Shown in pieces: positions 28,539 through 38,542 of a stretch of DNA of 64,000 bases. How positions within the stretch are numbered: position 1 is the first letter of the stretch; each line of letters starts with the position of its first letter. The stretch lies in contig NBIV01000044.1 of NCBI GenBank assembly GCA_003194525.1, forward strand, positions 303,542 through 367,541, read 5' to 3'. Under the pieces are notes generated by a model. That model made no database searches, had not been told where the DNA came from, and worked only from the letters and a program-made list of their open reading frames with translations. Origin of the DNA: Gracilariopsis chorda (Eukaryota > Rhodophyta > Florideophyceae > Gracilariales > Gracilariaceae). The position numbers and the translations under genes are program-made.

Positions 28539-31289
28539 ATGGGGCCTGCGCTGTCGAAGGATGATGCCCATAACCGCTATTCTTACCCCGACCCTGACTC
28601 CGCCCCAAACTCCCCCTCCCGCTCCCATTACATCCCCCTGCACCCAATGCATCATCGTCGACACCCCCCCGACACCAACATCCCCCACGAGAAGCGACTA
28701 GCAAAGCGTCAGATAGAGGTCTACTATCGCGACTTCTTCAGCCTCTATCACGACCGCGAGCGGGCCATGGCCAGAATCGACTCCGAAGCCCAATGCGGTC
28801 GCATCGACGAGTCCACCCGCCTCCGCCTCCGCAAGGAGCAGTTCATGCGCGAGCTTCAGTACATTCGCAGAAAGCGCAAGCCCATGAGCATCTCCAATTA
28901 CACCATCATTCGCAAGATTGGCCAAGGCAGTTTTGGAGAGGTCTTCCTCGTGCGTGACCGACTAACCTCCGACCTTTACGCCATGAAGAAGCTCAGGAAG
29001 ACCGATATGATATGCAAGAGGCAGGTCAACCATGTTTGGCTGGAGCGCTTCGTCTTGGCCGCAGTTGGCGAGCATCCTCTCGTCGTTAAGATGCACTACA
29101 GCTTTCAAGATCAGCGCCACTTGTACTTTGTTATGGAGTACGTTCCTGGCGGCGATATGATGACTATGCTCATTCGCCGCGAGTGGCTCCCCGAGGCCTG
29201 GGCACGTTTCTACATTGCTGAGCTTGCTGTCGCCATCGACGCACTGCACAGAACCGGAATTATTCATCGCGATATTAAGCCAGACAACATCTTGTTTCGT
29301 AAGGACGGCCATATCTGTCTCTCTGACTTTGGTTTGTCCAAGAGCCTTATGCAGCCCACTGACCGACACCGATTCACCCTTTCCGGCGCCGAGTATGTAA
29401 ACACCCCCAACTTCATTCAGCACATTCGCAGCGGCGACGTTGACTTGCCGTTGGAGAAGCGCATCAAGTTGTGGAAGGCCCTTGCCAAAGAAAGTGCTTT
29501 TTCTCGCGTTGGTACTCCGAATTACATTGCCCCAGAGGTCTTGCAAGACAACGCATACTCCGAGTCTTGTGACTGGTGGTCTGTCGGTGTCATCCTCTTC
29601 GAAATGCTTGTCGGTTATCCACCCTTCTGCGACCGCGACCCGACCATTGTCACCGCCATGATATGTCAGTGGCGACAGTATCTGCGTTTTCCGAGAGATA
29701 TTCCGTCGTCCCGCTTGAGCCCCGATGCGAAACACTTGATTGCTTCGCTGCTTCGCGAAGCTCCTCACCGTCTGGGCGCGCGCCGCGGCTTGCAGGAGTT
29801 TAAGGAGCACAACTTCTTTGCGGGCATTAACTGGGATAAACTCTCAGACGCCCCTGCGCCTTTCATTCCAAACCTCAAGTCCGATACCGACACGCGCTAC
29901 TTTGAGGATGATATTACGCGTCAACGTGTCCCCCAACCGCCACAACCATATCCGCCCGCATTTGGCACCCTGCGCAGACATGCCGCCACTGACGGAGTGC
30001 TCGACCCTGCCCATCAAAACCATATTCCGAGACGGAGATCAATTGTGCGCTTTGACCGTAATCGCGACGTTGAGTTTGTTGGCTTTACATATGTTCCTGG
30101 CCCTCGCCAGTTCTCGCGCGACCCGCGGATGGACTTGTACAATGCGTCGGCGCAGCCCAGAGCGGACCAATCCTCTGTTACCACTGACGCATTATCGCTT
30201 GAGGTTGACCCTCCCGAAGCAAGAGCCAGACCCCTCCGTTCTCCCCGGGGCCCAGTCGCAGAGGCTGCTATCGCGAATGCCGAAATCACTACGCCCGAAG
30301 AGACCAACTCTGTTTCGTCGAGGCGCGGGACACCTAAGCGACGCTCCATTGACGCACAGCGAGAAACGCAAAAAGTACGAGCAGCGCGCGTCCGCTTTCA
30401 TGACGTTGATGCGAGTCATCGCACGGCTACTGTGCCCAATGAAACAGAGCTGCAGATCACAAGCGATGTCTCTTCTTCAGGAAGCTATGAAAGACGGCCT
30501 AATGGCGATGCGTCCAATGGTGTCCAGCTTGAACCAATACCAGAAGACGCTGACGCTGACGCTGACCTTGGATATGATAACTTTGATGAAGAGATTGGTG
30601 CGCTGAGAGTTGCTGAGGAAGAGCTTGTGGATGATGCAAATGTCCAGACGGAGAGACATGTGCTGGGAAATTTGTCGTACTCCCCTCCGCCTTCAAACCG
30701 TCAGAGTTGTTTATCACTTCCTGATCTGGACACCAAACATGCTCGTCTTGGGTCCAAGGTATATGAGGAGGATGATAATGACGTCGAGGATGATGACGAG
30801 GAAAGCGGAGATGAGGATGGTGTAGAAGAAGATGGAAACGACGATACCGTGTATACTGATATCTCGCAACGAGATAGGACGTTTTCGGACGAAGATACCG
30901 CTTCTAGTACAGATGCGGCAGATGACTCTGAAGGTATTATAAGACGGATGAGCCGACTACTTCGAGAAGAAGATATACCCGTGTTTAGTGCTGATGCAGC
31001 TACTCCAGATGCTGGAAGCTCCTCCTTGGATACTGTATCAGTTTTCCCCAACGAACGTGAAGTAGATCGTTTCATATACCAAGCATCGCGGGGGATGAAC
31101 AATGCTGCAAGGGAACTTACGAATACACCAGGCAGTAATATACAAGCTGTTGTGCAACACGCAAAAGAAGAACTCAGTGGTACCGTGGCTCGGCTTGGGA
31201 AGGAATTTACACCAAGTATCGGGACCAGTACGGCTAGTGATGACACATCTGATTTGAGGAACAGAACAACGGACCTTTACAGAACCTAA
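28539..31289 (+). CDS. NDR/LATS-type AGC protein kinase with long acidic tail
   Basis: 916 aa from ATG 28539. Residues 50-112 are the N-terminal regulatory segment of NDR kinases, which binds MOB coactivators (KRQIEVYYRDFFSLYHDRER...). The kinase domain spans about 121-428: glycine loop GQGSFGEV, Lys150, HRDIKPDN (Asp245) and DFG 263-265. The insert between subdomains VII and VIII is characteristic of this family, and the activation loop is SRVGTPNYIAPEV. The hydrophobic motif FVGFTY lies at 513-518. The family (Dbf2, NDR, LATS) works in Hippo/MEN-type signalling for mitotic exit and morphogenesis. After about 520 there is a ~400-residue Ser/Asp/Glu-rich tail (e.g. YEEDDNDVEDDDEESGDEDG) not usual in NDR kinases. 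MGPALS could be N-myristoylated. The start was set by the leader and the upstream gene. Confidence 0.93.
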   Translation: MGPALSKDDAHNRYSYPDPDSAPNSPSRSHYIPLHPMHHRRHPPDTNIPHEKRLAKRQIEVYYRDFFSLYHDRERAMARIDSEAQCGRIDESTRLRLRKEQFMRELQYIRRKRKPMSISNYTIIRKIGQGSFGEVFLVRDRLTSDLYAMKKLRKTDMICKRQVNHVWLERFVLAAVGEHPLVVKMHYSFQDQRHLYFVMEYVPGGDMMTMLIRREWLPEAWARFYIAELAVAIDALHRTGIIHRDIKPDNILFRKDGHICLSDFGLSKSLMQPTDRHRFTLSGAEYVNTPNFIQHIRSGDVDLPLEKRIKLWKALAKESAFSRVGTPNYIAPEVLQDNAYSESCDWWSVGVILFEMLVGYPPFCDRDPTIVTAMICQWRQYLRFPRDIPSSRLSPDAKHLIASLLREAPHRLGARRGLQEFKEHNFFAGINWDKLSDAPAPFIPNLKSDTDTRYFEDDITRQRVPQPPQPYPPAFGTLRRHAATDGVLDPAHQNHIPRRRSIVRFDRNRDVEFVGFTYVPGPRQFSRDPRMDLYNASAQPRADQSSVTTDALSLEVDPPEARARPLRSPRGPVAEAAIANAEITTPEETNSVSSRRGTPKRRSIDAQRETQKVRAARVRFHDVDASHRTATVPNETELQITSDVSSSGSYERRPNGDASNGVQLEPIPEDADADADLGYDNFDEEIGALRVAEEELVDDANVQTERHVLGNLSYSPPPSNRQSCLSLPDLDTKHARLGSKVYEEDDNDVEDDDEESGDEDGVEEDGNDDTVYTDISQRDRTFSDEDTASSTDAADDSEGIIRRMSRLLREEDIPVFSADAATPDAGSSSLDTVSVFPNEREVDRFIYQASRGMNNAARELTNTPGSNIQAVVQHAKEELSGTVARLGKEFTPSIGTSTASDDTSDLRNRTTDLYRT

Positions 31290-31931
31290 GGAATCAATCT
31301 AGCAATCTTATGAGAAGCAGTCCTGGCCATTATATCCGAGGACTGCCAAGTAGGACGATCGATTGGAGTCTTTTTTTTTTCCAAGGTGCATTTTCCCTTA
31401 TGCTATGCATGCTACAACTAGGAGTGTCCGTTATCCGTGACCCATGACCTAACATCTGTGTACATATATAAGTAACCAAGTAATTGAGATGAGCTATTAT
31501 GGGTGCTGACTGCCGTTTGCAGGAAGAACCTCGTGAAACCCAAAAACCATGAGCTTTAAAGAAAAAAAGTTGTGACGAAGACCAATAGCAATAACGTTTG
31601 TTGTTTTTCTGTTTCTTACAGAACGTGGCTTTGCTCGTACAAAGGATGCATTGCAGTGTCTCGTTGCAGATGGCTACGGCGCTTGAAGGATAGCTTTAGA
31701 GGATTGTGAACCAACACGGAGAAACCAGGAAAAAGAGTAAAATTAGACGTTACTGGACCTTAGGTTGCGAAAGGTCGCTGACTGTTGTAACTCTTCGGGA
31801 AACCAAGAATATCGTCTGCACACGAGAAAAGTTTCCGATGCCCAGCAGTAAGTTATCTTCACACGAGAAATACAGGTCGCCGCAGAACTCCACATCGCCA
31901 AAAAGCTGTGTCCCTGGAACTATCACTTATA
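31290..31931. other. intergenic after kinase gene
   Basis: 640 bp. A TTTTTTTTTT run lies near 31373-31381 after the kinase stop. Otherwise no gene seen; a GTG-to-ATG stretch at 31908-31932 is open but a start there is unproven. Confidence 0.4.
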
Positions 31932-32600
31932 ATGACTTTAACTTCCAACTCTGTGTTGCGGAAACGAAGGAATTCAGTTGCTCACAACTTAAGCTCTGGA
32001 AAGGAAACAACAGAGCAATCTCCTGGATATGTCCAAGAAAACCCTCCGGTGATTTCGGAAGCAGTTGATGAGATGCTGACAAAATGGACATCAGTCTTAG
32101 GAAGCACGAGCGAGACTGTGCTCCCTTTGCATATTGTAAGAGAAGCCAAGTTAACAGCAAACTTTACCGGTGGCTTGCTCGTCAGAGATGATTTGTGCCA
32201 GTCACACAACACGAAAATGGAAGCGCGCAGAACCTTGCTCTTTCTGTCTGGAATGGTTTGCCTCGTCATTCCCACCTTGCTACTCTTCGATCTGCTTGTA
32301 ACCATCTTATCCTTCAAAGATCTTACAGAAACTTTGGAGTATGCATCCCAGGAGTCAACCGTTGTCGGGTCTCTTGCACGCTCATGTGTATTCATAATGA
32401 GAGTTGCTGAAACTCTACAAGAGGTGAACAGAAGCAGCGGGGGGGGTCTGGCCTGGAGTTGTCTTTGTATTCTGGTGGTTTTCTTATTTATGATTCGCTT
32501 TGCAACGGTTCCAAGGGCGGTTCTTTCACAAGAAACACGAAAAATAACTGAACGAGTGCACAAACTGGTACAGAACGCGCTGAAGGACGTACATGAATAG
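31932..32600 (+). CDS. hypothetical two-TM membrane protein
   Basis: 222 aa from the first ATG in frame (31932). Residues about 1-95 are hydrophilic. A hydrophobic segment LLFLSGMVCLVIPTLLLFDL (about 101-120) is followed by a ~70-residue loop with a predicted helix. A second hydrophobic segment WSCLCILVVFLFMIRF lies near 182-197, and a short charged C-terminal tail ends it. This suggests two transmembrane helices. No family recognised. It is convergent with the next gene, with only about 137 bp between stops. The start could lie upstream if there is an unrecognised intron. Confidence 0.55.
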   Translation: MTLTSNSVLRKRRNSVAHNLSSGKETTEQSPGYVQENPPVISEAVDEMLTKWTSVLGSTSETVLPLHIVREAKLTANFTGGLLVRDDLCQSHNTKMEARRTLLFLSGMVCLVIPTLLLFDLLVTILSFKDLTETLEYASQESTVVGSLARSCVFIMRVAETLQEVNRSSGGGLAWSCLCILVVFLFMIRFATVPRAVLSQETRKITERVHKLVQNALKDVHE

Positions 32601-32737
32601 CCTCATTCGTAGTTGGAGGAAGCATCATAGCATAAGCTGACAAGTTTAACGAAGATAGGCAGGTCTTCCCCGACGTTAAGGAGCCCCATACAGTAGGCAA
32701 CAAGGCTAACGTATGTTCTACAAAAGCAAGAACACGC

Positions 32738-33631
32738 TCATGGTAAATTCAGAACGCGGCCTATATCAAGTTTGGTCAAATCAAACTGTTCTGCGTCAAC
32801 TTCACTATCGCTTTCGTCGTGTTCGTCGAGTAAATCGACCGAGAATCGGCTGCTGCCGGGTAGCGTTTCTATCTCGGTGGGAAATCGATCCATGACCACA
32901 AGCCCGTTATCGTTTAACATTCCTGAATCACAGTCCTCAATGAATCCGAACCAGTATATAACCATGCCAGGCCCAAAACGTCCAATGTAAGAGCTAACAG
33001 ACGATGTATAGTCCTGGTTCAGAGTATATTTGTCTCCAAACTTTGCTTTGCTGTCTATCCATCGAATTACTTTGTTGCGAAACGATATAGGAACTCGGAG
33101 AAGGATATCAGGAGTCTTATGGCATCCGCGATTTCGCAAATCGTCTTCGGTTTCAAACTCAAACCCACAATTCTTCACTTCGTCTCTGAGGCGTAGTTCA
33201 TATTCGAGTCCCAGAGCGTGTCGTAACCGATCTGTCCTTGGACTGCAGTGCTCGTCCAGTTCAATGCACAGACAAACATCGGCGCGCAAACGCTCGTCCC
33301 CGATCATTGAAGGTTCACGTAAGGCCTGAGTTATCAACTTACGATTTAGTCCAAGATGAAGTTCCATCACCTTTCTGGCCACGAGTACTGGAGACAGATT
33401 AAAAGACTCGGCAATGTCCAACAACGACTGCCCGTTCTTAAAGTTCTTCACAAATGTTTTCCCGTGCAACTTAACCTGATAAAATGTCCTTGCGACCTGA
33501 CGAGTGTATAGTTGTTCGTAGATGAGTGCTATGGTATCATGGCTGAGATGTGGTTGTTCCCTGGCTATTCTTGAAATGTCTTCTTTGCATCTTAGAGATG
33601 AGCACAAGCTCAACCATTCCACATTCAACAT
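32738..33631 (-). CDS. CDIN1: CDIN1 (C15orf41)-like nuclease of the TPD family
   Basis: 297 aa, intronless, ATG 33631. Resembles CDAN1-interacting nuclease 1 along its length (human protein about 281 aa). The N-terminal helical part holds a helix-turn-helix-like SLLDIAESFNLSPVLVARKV. The middle has the family's KTPDILL motif (the TPD signature) followed by IRWIDSKAKFGD, fitting the PD-(D/E)xK-type core with D...xK. The C-terminus has GPGMVIYWFGFIED and ends in an acidic tail. In humans CDIN1 partners codanin-1 and is mutated in congenital dyserythropoietic anaemia I; its biochemical role is still uncertain. Probably nuclear. Family call is confident; role in the alga is not known. Confidence 0.85.
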   Translation of the reverse strand: MLNVEWLSLCSSLRCKEDISRIAREQPHLSHDTIALIYEQLYTRQVARTFYQVKLHGKTFVKNFKNGQSLLDIAESFNLSPVLVARKVMELHLGLNRKLITQALREPSMIGDERLRADVCLCIELDEHCSPRTDRLRHALGLEYELRLRDEVKNCGFEFETEDDLRNRGCHKTPDILLRVPISFRNKVIRWIDSKAKFGDKYTLNQDYTSSVSSYIGRFGPGMVIYWFGFIEDCDSGMLNDNGLVVMDRFPTEIETLPGSSRFSVDLLDEHDESDSEVDAEQFDLTKLDIGRVLNLP

Positions 33632-34229
33632 TTTGATATGGACGAGAGAATGGCCAAGAACTCATTTGCGTTCTAAGATATATGTAAGGGCGCTTCAACA
33701 AGTCCACGTGCCAGCAGAATCAATCTCTAGTCGCTTCGCACCACCACGTACGTTCTCTTTCACCATGTATTCCCGATGACAAGAGCACCAACTATATCTC
33801 GTCTTCTCACAACAACGACGAGTAGTTGTCGTGCAGGATCCCTTTACAGAAATATGCTGTACCGTTGGATGATGAAGTGCGAGAACACGAAAGCGGGAGA
33901 TTTAGTCGTAGCGAACATGAATGACGGCCCTAATAGTTGCAGAGAGCGAAGTTGTTCGGCAAGGACTCCTCTCACGCTTCCGCAAATACCAACTTTATGA
34001 AATGCCTAGTGCCAAAAAAAGGCTCTCTTCGGAACGGATCAAATTGTTTTAAGGGTAAAAGGTTAGCATGCTGTGCCAAAAAATGGTGGGGTAAAGCCTT
34101 CCCTTGGGCAGTGCGCGGTTTCCTGCATCACGGCACGACCGTACCGACGGCAGCGATTCCCACCCAAGCGCAGAGGATACATCCGTCAGCATTCTCTGCA
34201 TAAGAAGTTCTGCTCAGGCTTCCCATTCA
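33632..34229. promoter_or_regulatory. divergent promoter region, CDIN1-like / profilin
   Basis: About 600 bp between two oppositely directed genes, so it should hold both promoters. No clear TATA motif on either side; no gene seen. Confidence 0.45.
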
Positions 34230-34658
34230 ATGAGTTGGGACCCATACGTCGATACGCTGGTAGAAGCTGGCTTCCATCACGCATGTATCGCAGGACATGA
34301 CGGGCACGTTTGGGGCTCAACTCCTGACTTCAAGGTACAAAACGCTGAAATCATCCGCCTAGTGTCCGTACTCCTGGACGATCCCGAGGCAATTCGCGCT
34401 GCCTACAAGTCGGGATTCACACTGTGCGTAATGCCTTACGCTCTCAACAGACTAGATGAAGCGGAGGATGACTTGAGAATGCTTGTCGGGCGCTGCAAGA
34501 AGGCTGGTAAGCCTGCACGTGGTGCAATTGTTGCCAAGACGGCAAAGAGCATCATCATTGGCATTCACGATCCGGTGTACAGTGACGGGAAATCGTTCGG
34601 TCGTGCGAAAGTCGCGGTGTTTCAATTGGCGGAAACATTGATCGCCATGAATTTCTAA
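34230..34658 (+). CDS. profilin
   Basis: 142 aa, ATG 34230, intronless. Starts MSWDPYVDTLVEAG, the profilin N-terminal helix with its conserved Trp. GHDGHVWGSTPDFKV near residue 24 matches the family's G-x-DG-x-VWA pattern. The central strands and the C-terminal helix (AVFQLAETLIAM) also fit. Profilins bind monomeric actin, poly-proline ligands and PIP2, and control actin assembly in the cytosol. The upstream in-frame ATG at 34104 would add 42 residues unlike profilin and was rejected. Slightly longer than typical (125-140 aa). Confidence 0.93.
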   Translation: MSWDPYVDTLVEAGFHHACIAGHDGHVWGSTPDFKVQNAEIIRLVSVLLDDPEAIRAAYKSGFTLCVMPYALNRLDEAEDDLRMLVGRCKKAGKPARGAIVAKTAKSIIIGIHDPVYSDGKSFGRAKVAVFQLAETLIAMNF

Positions 34659-34719
34659 TCGACGCAAGCACGTCTGGCATATGGTATTTAACAGCTGAAC
34701 AATAACAGTAAGCACACCG

Positions 34720-35703
34720 TCACGATACATATCCTTCGGGGGGACTATGTTCTTTGGAAAGGGTCCACTCCGCACTACTACCACGTCGCACGCGCTTCAT
34801 CTTGTAAGGAATTCCGAGTCGATTGCCGTAAATGAAGTGGTCATTGAGGTCAAAGCCACGATCTGCCACCCACAGATCTTCACTAGTCAGTAGCAAATCA
34901 TCCATAACTTTAATACGAGCGCCAATCTCCCTGGAATGAACTTCACAGCCACCACCCTTCATATAGCCAACGAAGCGAGGACCACCTTCTATACCTAGCA
35001 CTTGACATGCTTCGTCATGCTCATCTGCAGGCGGTACATAACGCTCCCAAAACACTTCACAGCCTTGCATCCAATCGTATACATCGTTTCTGTCCCATTG
35101 AATTGCGTCTATATCGTAGTTTGCAGCCTTTAGCAAACGTTCAGTTTCTTCGTAAAAACGAAAGATGCGCATCTCGATAACACCCCGCTCCGAATCATCA
35201 CGCGCATTGACCTGATACAGTCGCGAGCGAAACACTTGCCTCGAGTTGCCGTTGAAGTAGTACTTGGCGAATAATAAATCGGACGCAATCTGATTGATGG
35301 AACAATGAATATGTTCATGACCACCTCCTTCCCTAGGATATACACCCTGCGAACGTTCCAATCGTACCTGCTCATAGTTGTCAAAGTCGCCGGAAAACAG
35401 TTGTACAAAGCGTTCAAGATTATCTTTAGCATGTGCATACTGCAAAAGTCGTTGCACAATTGCGGCAGAAGAATAGGATAAATCCCGTGGAGTTGCGGGG
35501 ACCTGCAACGACACGGTAGGCGCAGCAATTCGGGTAAACCTTGCAAAAGATTTGTAAGGGTCACTTGCGGAGAGGTCATCGTCACCGAACAGACAAATGG
35601 CAGAAGGGTCATCGAGCTGTGGCGGTGTAGGTAATGGTACGGAGGTAGAAGTTGGTGTCTGCTGCTCGCCACGCCATTTGATTTCCAAAACTGAGTCGGT
35701 CAT
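34720..35703 (-). CDS. CpcT/CpeT-type phycobiliprotein chromophore lyase
   Basis: 327 aa, ATG 35703. Matches the CpcT/CpeT lyase family, which attaches bilins to a Cys of phycocyanin or phycoerythrin beta subunits. Visible landmarks are RFVQLFSGDFDNYEQVRLER near 96-115, HEHIHCSINQIASDLLFAKYYF, RSRLYQV, a W-rich GCEVFWERYVPP, GGCEVHSREIGARIKVMDDLL and DLWVADRGFDLNDHFIYGNRLG. The first 90 residues are variable and may include targeting sequence, though no classical bipartite transit peptide is obvious. Only 61 bp separate its stop from the profilin stop (convergent). Because phycobilisomes occur only in red algae, cyanobacteria, glaucophytes and some relatives, this gene supports a red-algal origin. 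Alternative: a paralogue with altered bilin or protein specificity. Confidence 0.88.
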   Translation of the reverse strand: MTDSVLEIKWRGEQQTPTSTSVPLPTPPQLDDPSAICLFGDDDLSASDPYKSFARFTRIAAPTVSLQVPATPRDLSYSSAAIVQRLLQYAHAKDNLERFVQLFSGDFDNYEQVRLERSQGVYPREGGGHEHIHCSINQIASDLLFAKYYFNGNSRQVFRSRLYQVNARDDSERGVIEMRIFRFYEETERLLKAANYDIDAIQWDRNDVYDWMQGCEVFWERYVPPADEHDEACQVLGIEGGPRFVGYMKGGGCEVHSREIGARIKVMDDLLLTSEDLWVADRGFDLNDHFIYGNRLGIPYKMKRVRRGSSAEWTLSKEHSPPEGYVS

Positions 35704-37799
35704 GACTCCATTTCGCCAGATATGGTCTTCTTGAGCTGCTGGGGGGTCAATGGCCTTCGTTCATCGTAACCGCTTGGAGTGGCTGTGGCGCGTGGACGGA
35801 AGCGCAGTAGTGTACGAGGAGCGCGGGTGTTCTTGTGTGCAGTTGTGGTCCGCTGGTTTCTGTGCAGTGGAGCTGGGGGGCTCCACGCACAACTGGGACG
35901 GGAGGGATGCATTATCGCACTCTACTCACACTCGGGTATTTGCGCCATGCGCACATTATGATGCCGCGCGTCGCAATACCGGTAGGGGAAGGCCTATAAC
36001 GAGACTACTGTCGCGAAACAATGAACACAGTTCCGACCAACTAATCTTACGGTAGATTGCTAACTCAACCTTTGCTTGAAATTGGAGCACTGGTGTGTGC
36101 GGTTGGCAAGGCCGCTATCGTCCAGATCTGCACCTCCCAGGATTTCCTAGGCTGCCGTATTTACCATACACGTCATACAGAGATGCACGGTTTCGAGCTG
36201 TCAAGAGCACTTCTTGGGTCTGGCACGCTGCCAATGGCAGTCATTTGCCTCGCATTAAGGTTTCTTCGTCGGCTGTGCCCACCCTCGTGAGTTCACGAAC
36301 CCGTGTAGCATTGGTCTACCTTTGGTACCCCAACGAGACAGCAGAAGGATACTGTTCCGCCCCCGTTCGTTCCAAGTTGCGAAGGGCAGAGATTACCCAG
36401 GGGACCCTTCTAAAGGTTATAGCCTTCTATCCTGACAGGGATAGATTGCTACCATACCGAATGTGGTTAAAGAGCCCTTGAAACAGATTTTTGTTTGACA
36501 CAGAATGTGCCATAGGCTCGGACAGGGAACATTCTGCCGTGTCTTGGAACTTCTCCAAGTTCATGTAATTGTTTAGCATTATAGCGAGTCGAGAGCTTGT
36601 TCAGAGCTGGTTCATTCATTGGTAGGTTGGTTGATGTCTGCGGCCGAAGAATGTCTTCGACCTGCTGCCATTTACCCTTTGAGCCATTCTGTGCGCTTAA
36701 GGCTTTGTTTTGAAAGCAAACCCAGTCAAACCAACTTCGCACAGCATGTATGTATGAGCTATAGAAGCCTTGCTTCAAACTCTTTGTTTTCGTCCCAGTA
36801 ATCAACTCAACGGTTACGGCGTTGGAATAATCGTGGATAGAGAAGCTCCTTGATAAGAATTCCTATCACGGTTTCCGAATTCGCAGCGTACGCCCGTGAA
36901 CGCACATGCAGATATATATCGTAACACCGGGGACGGTCATCAGCCTAAATGTTGTTCGAACAGAGACGCAATTATTGATGCTGCTTGGAGTGGCGTGCTA
37001 CGACCCGGGAGGTCGTTAAACTCGCCCAAGCAACCGGTCAGCTTGCCAGTTGCCCTCGCGGACCTGGGTGAATAGTCTTGAAAAGTCACCCGCGTAACTG
37101 CACGTACGCAGTCGGTCACGGGCCCGCTACCGGAAGAAGATCCAGCCGCTGTTTCCCTGAATTTTTCCCTCGAAGGAAGAGCTCCAAAGGAGCCTCTGGA
37201 CCGGGGTTTTTTCCAGGGTTTTCTCGGAGGATCTACACTTGGATCAGACGCCGCAGCAGGTTACGCGCCGGTTCTTACCCCCGATCTTGCCGCTGAAATG
37301 AGGATTGGGCGGAAAGGATGTCGTCAATGGTTTCTTGGCGGCCAACGTGGTACATGCGAATCGCCTTGTCGTGGTGTGCCCCTTACCCGAGGACCTCTAG
37401 AGGTTGAATGAAATGGTGGAATGAAGAAGGCAACAGTCCTCGGAAACGAAACGATTCTGCGGTTGAACACGCCTAGACACCTAATGCATTCTTAGTATAG
37501 TAGTAACCCAGTGTGTGTAGCACGACTCCGGGTTGTAGCTAATAGCTATCGTACGAAGAACGCGTTATAGGTTGTAGGGGTCCTTAGCAAACCCCCGGGC
37601 TAACATAGAATTGATGTTACTCGTTCGTAAACAGAGAGAGAGAGAGAGTGGCGTGCTCTTGGTTTCACGTATACATAGATTCCCTTTCTTTTTGAAGAAC
37701 GAGTTGTACTCCATAAATAGATTACAGGGATGTTAAGCGAAGAGTTAGCAACCGAGCACACTGTCGAAGCATCATCCAGTCCATTCCGGAGGAGTTAGC
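35704..37799. other. 2.1-kb region without a supported gene
   Basis: Upstream part presumably holds the lyase promoter. An open stretch at 36095-36481 (plus) translates to a mixed sequence ending LRRAEITQGTLLKVIAFYPD but matches no family known to me. An (AG)n run lies at 37631-37649. Nothing else is supported. Confidence 0.4.
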
Positions 37800-37833
37800 A
37801 AACGTAGTAACAAGAAGAGAAGCGGAGGTTACT

Positions 37834-38124
37834 TTGGCGCAATTTGCAGTGGGACATACCCCGCAGTTGCACCCACTTGGTTCGCACCTGCTCAGGCGAA
37901 GAATCGTGTGCGCCTGTCGACCAGGAGTGCTTAACGACGTGGACCACTTTGTTCTCAGATGTCCACTGAGAACGAGGTCTCGTCGTATCTGCCTGCCGAG
38001 TATGCGAGAAAGGCAAGGAATGACGGTTAACGATATCATCAAGAAGTGGCCTGAAAGTATGCTGGTCTTCCTAGCGAGAGAACGCTTCTTCCACATGAAG
38101 CGGTCTACACTACGTAGGAATTAG
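37834..38124 (+). pseudogene. LINE-type retrotransposon C-terminal fragment 1
   Basis: 96-codon frame reading AQFAVGHTPQLHPLGSHLLR, then CACRPGVLNDVDHFVLRCP and RTRSRRICLPSMRERQG. This is the cysteine-histidine tail (C-x-C...H-x-L-x-x-C) that follows RT/RNase H in many non-LTR elements. Very similar to 44503-44748. No RT remains, so it is a 5'-truncated relic; it ends 50 bp before the inverted repeat begins. Confidence 0.65.
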
Positions 38125-38138
38125 ACTAGTGTGCCTGT

Positions 38139-38162
38139 AAAAGAGAGAGAGAGAGAGAGAGA
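38139..38162. repeat. (AG)n microsatellite
   Basis: About ten AG units ending 13 bp before the left arm of the inverted repeat. Confidence 0.85.
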
Positions 38163-38542
38163 AATAGGACATACCGCAACATTGGAATTTAGTATCGCGC
38201 ATCTAAGGCATACAAGCTACTGCGGTGTGCGTGTATATGAGGTTAGAAACAGATTGTTGTTGTCAGTTTCCGATACTAATGTGTTTACAAACGTCCTACT
38301 TAGAGTGATATGTCTTAAGATGTGCTTATTCTAGCTAGATCCCTGCTCTTCCTCACGCGATACGCTCTAGCGCGAATTGGGGAGATGTGCGATAATTTGT
38401 GATCTGCAGTTGTCTCACCCTGTTTTGACGATGACCATCGACCAGATATTGCCGCTTTGGGAAGATTAGGGATTTCACACTCGGTGTACTCTTCTTACCC
38501 ACTCTGGGTCCATCACTGCCTAGCTGCTACACATTGCACAGC

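Noticed and set aside
28962-29810. 282-codon minus-strand frame opposite the kinase domain
   Set aside because: It mirrors the constrained codons of the kinase on the other strand; no independent family signal.
27720-31289. One continuous 1189-codon frame as a single gene
   Set aside because: The 5' part gives Arg/Ala-rich nonsense between a spliceable coiled-coil gene and the kinase ATG at 28539. Two separate genes explain the sequence better.
34104-34229. Upstream ATG for profilin adding 42 residues
   Set aside because: The extra residues are unlike any profilin N-terminus; MSWDPYVDTL at 34230 is the family start.
36095-36481. 128-codon frame with a mixed hydrophobic/charged composition
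   Set aside because: No motif, no start context and no neighbouring splice sites; kept as unexplained intergenic DNA.
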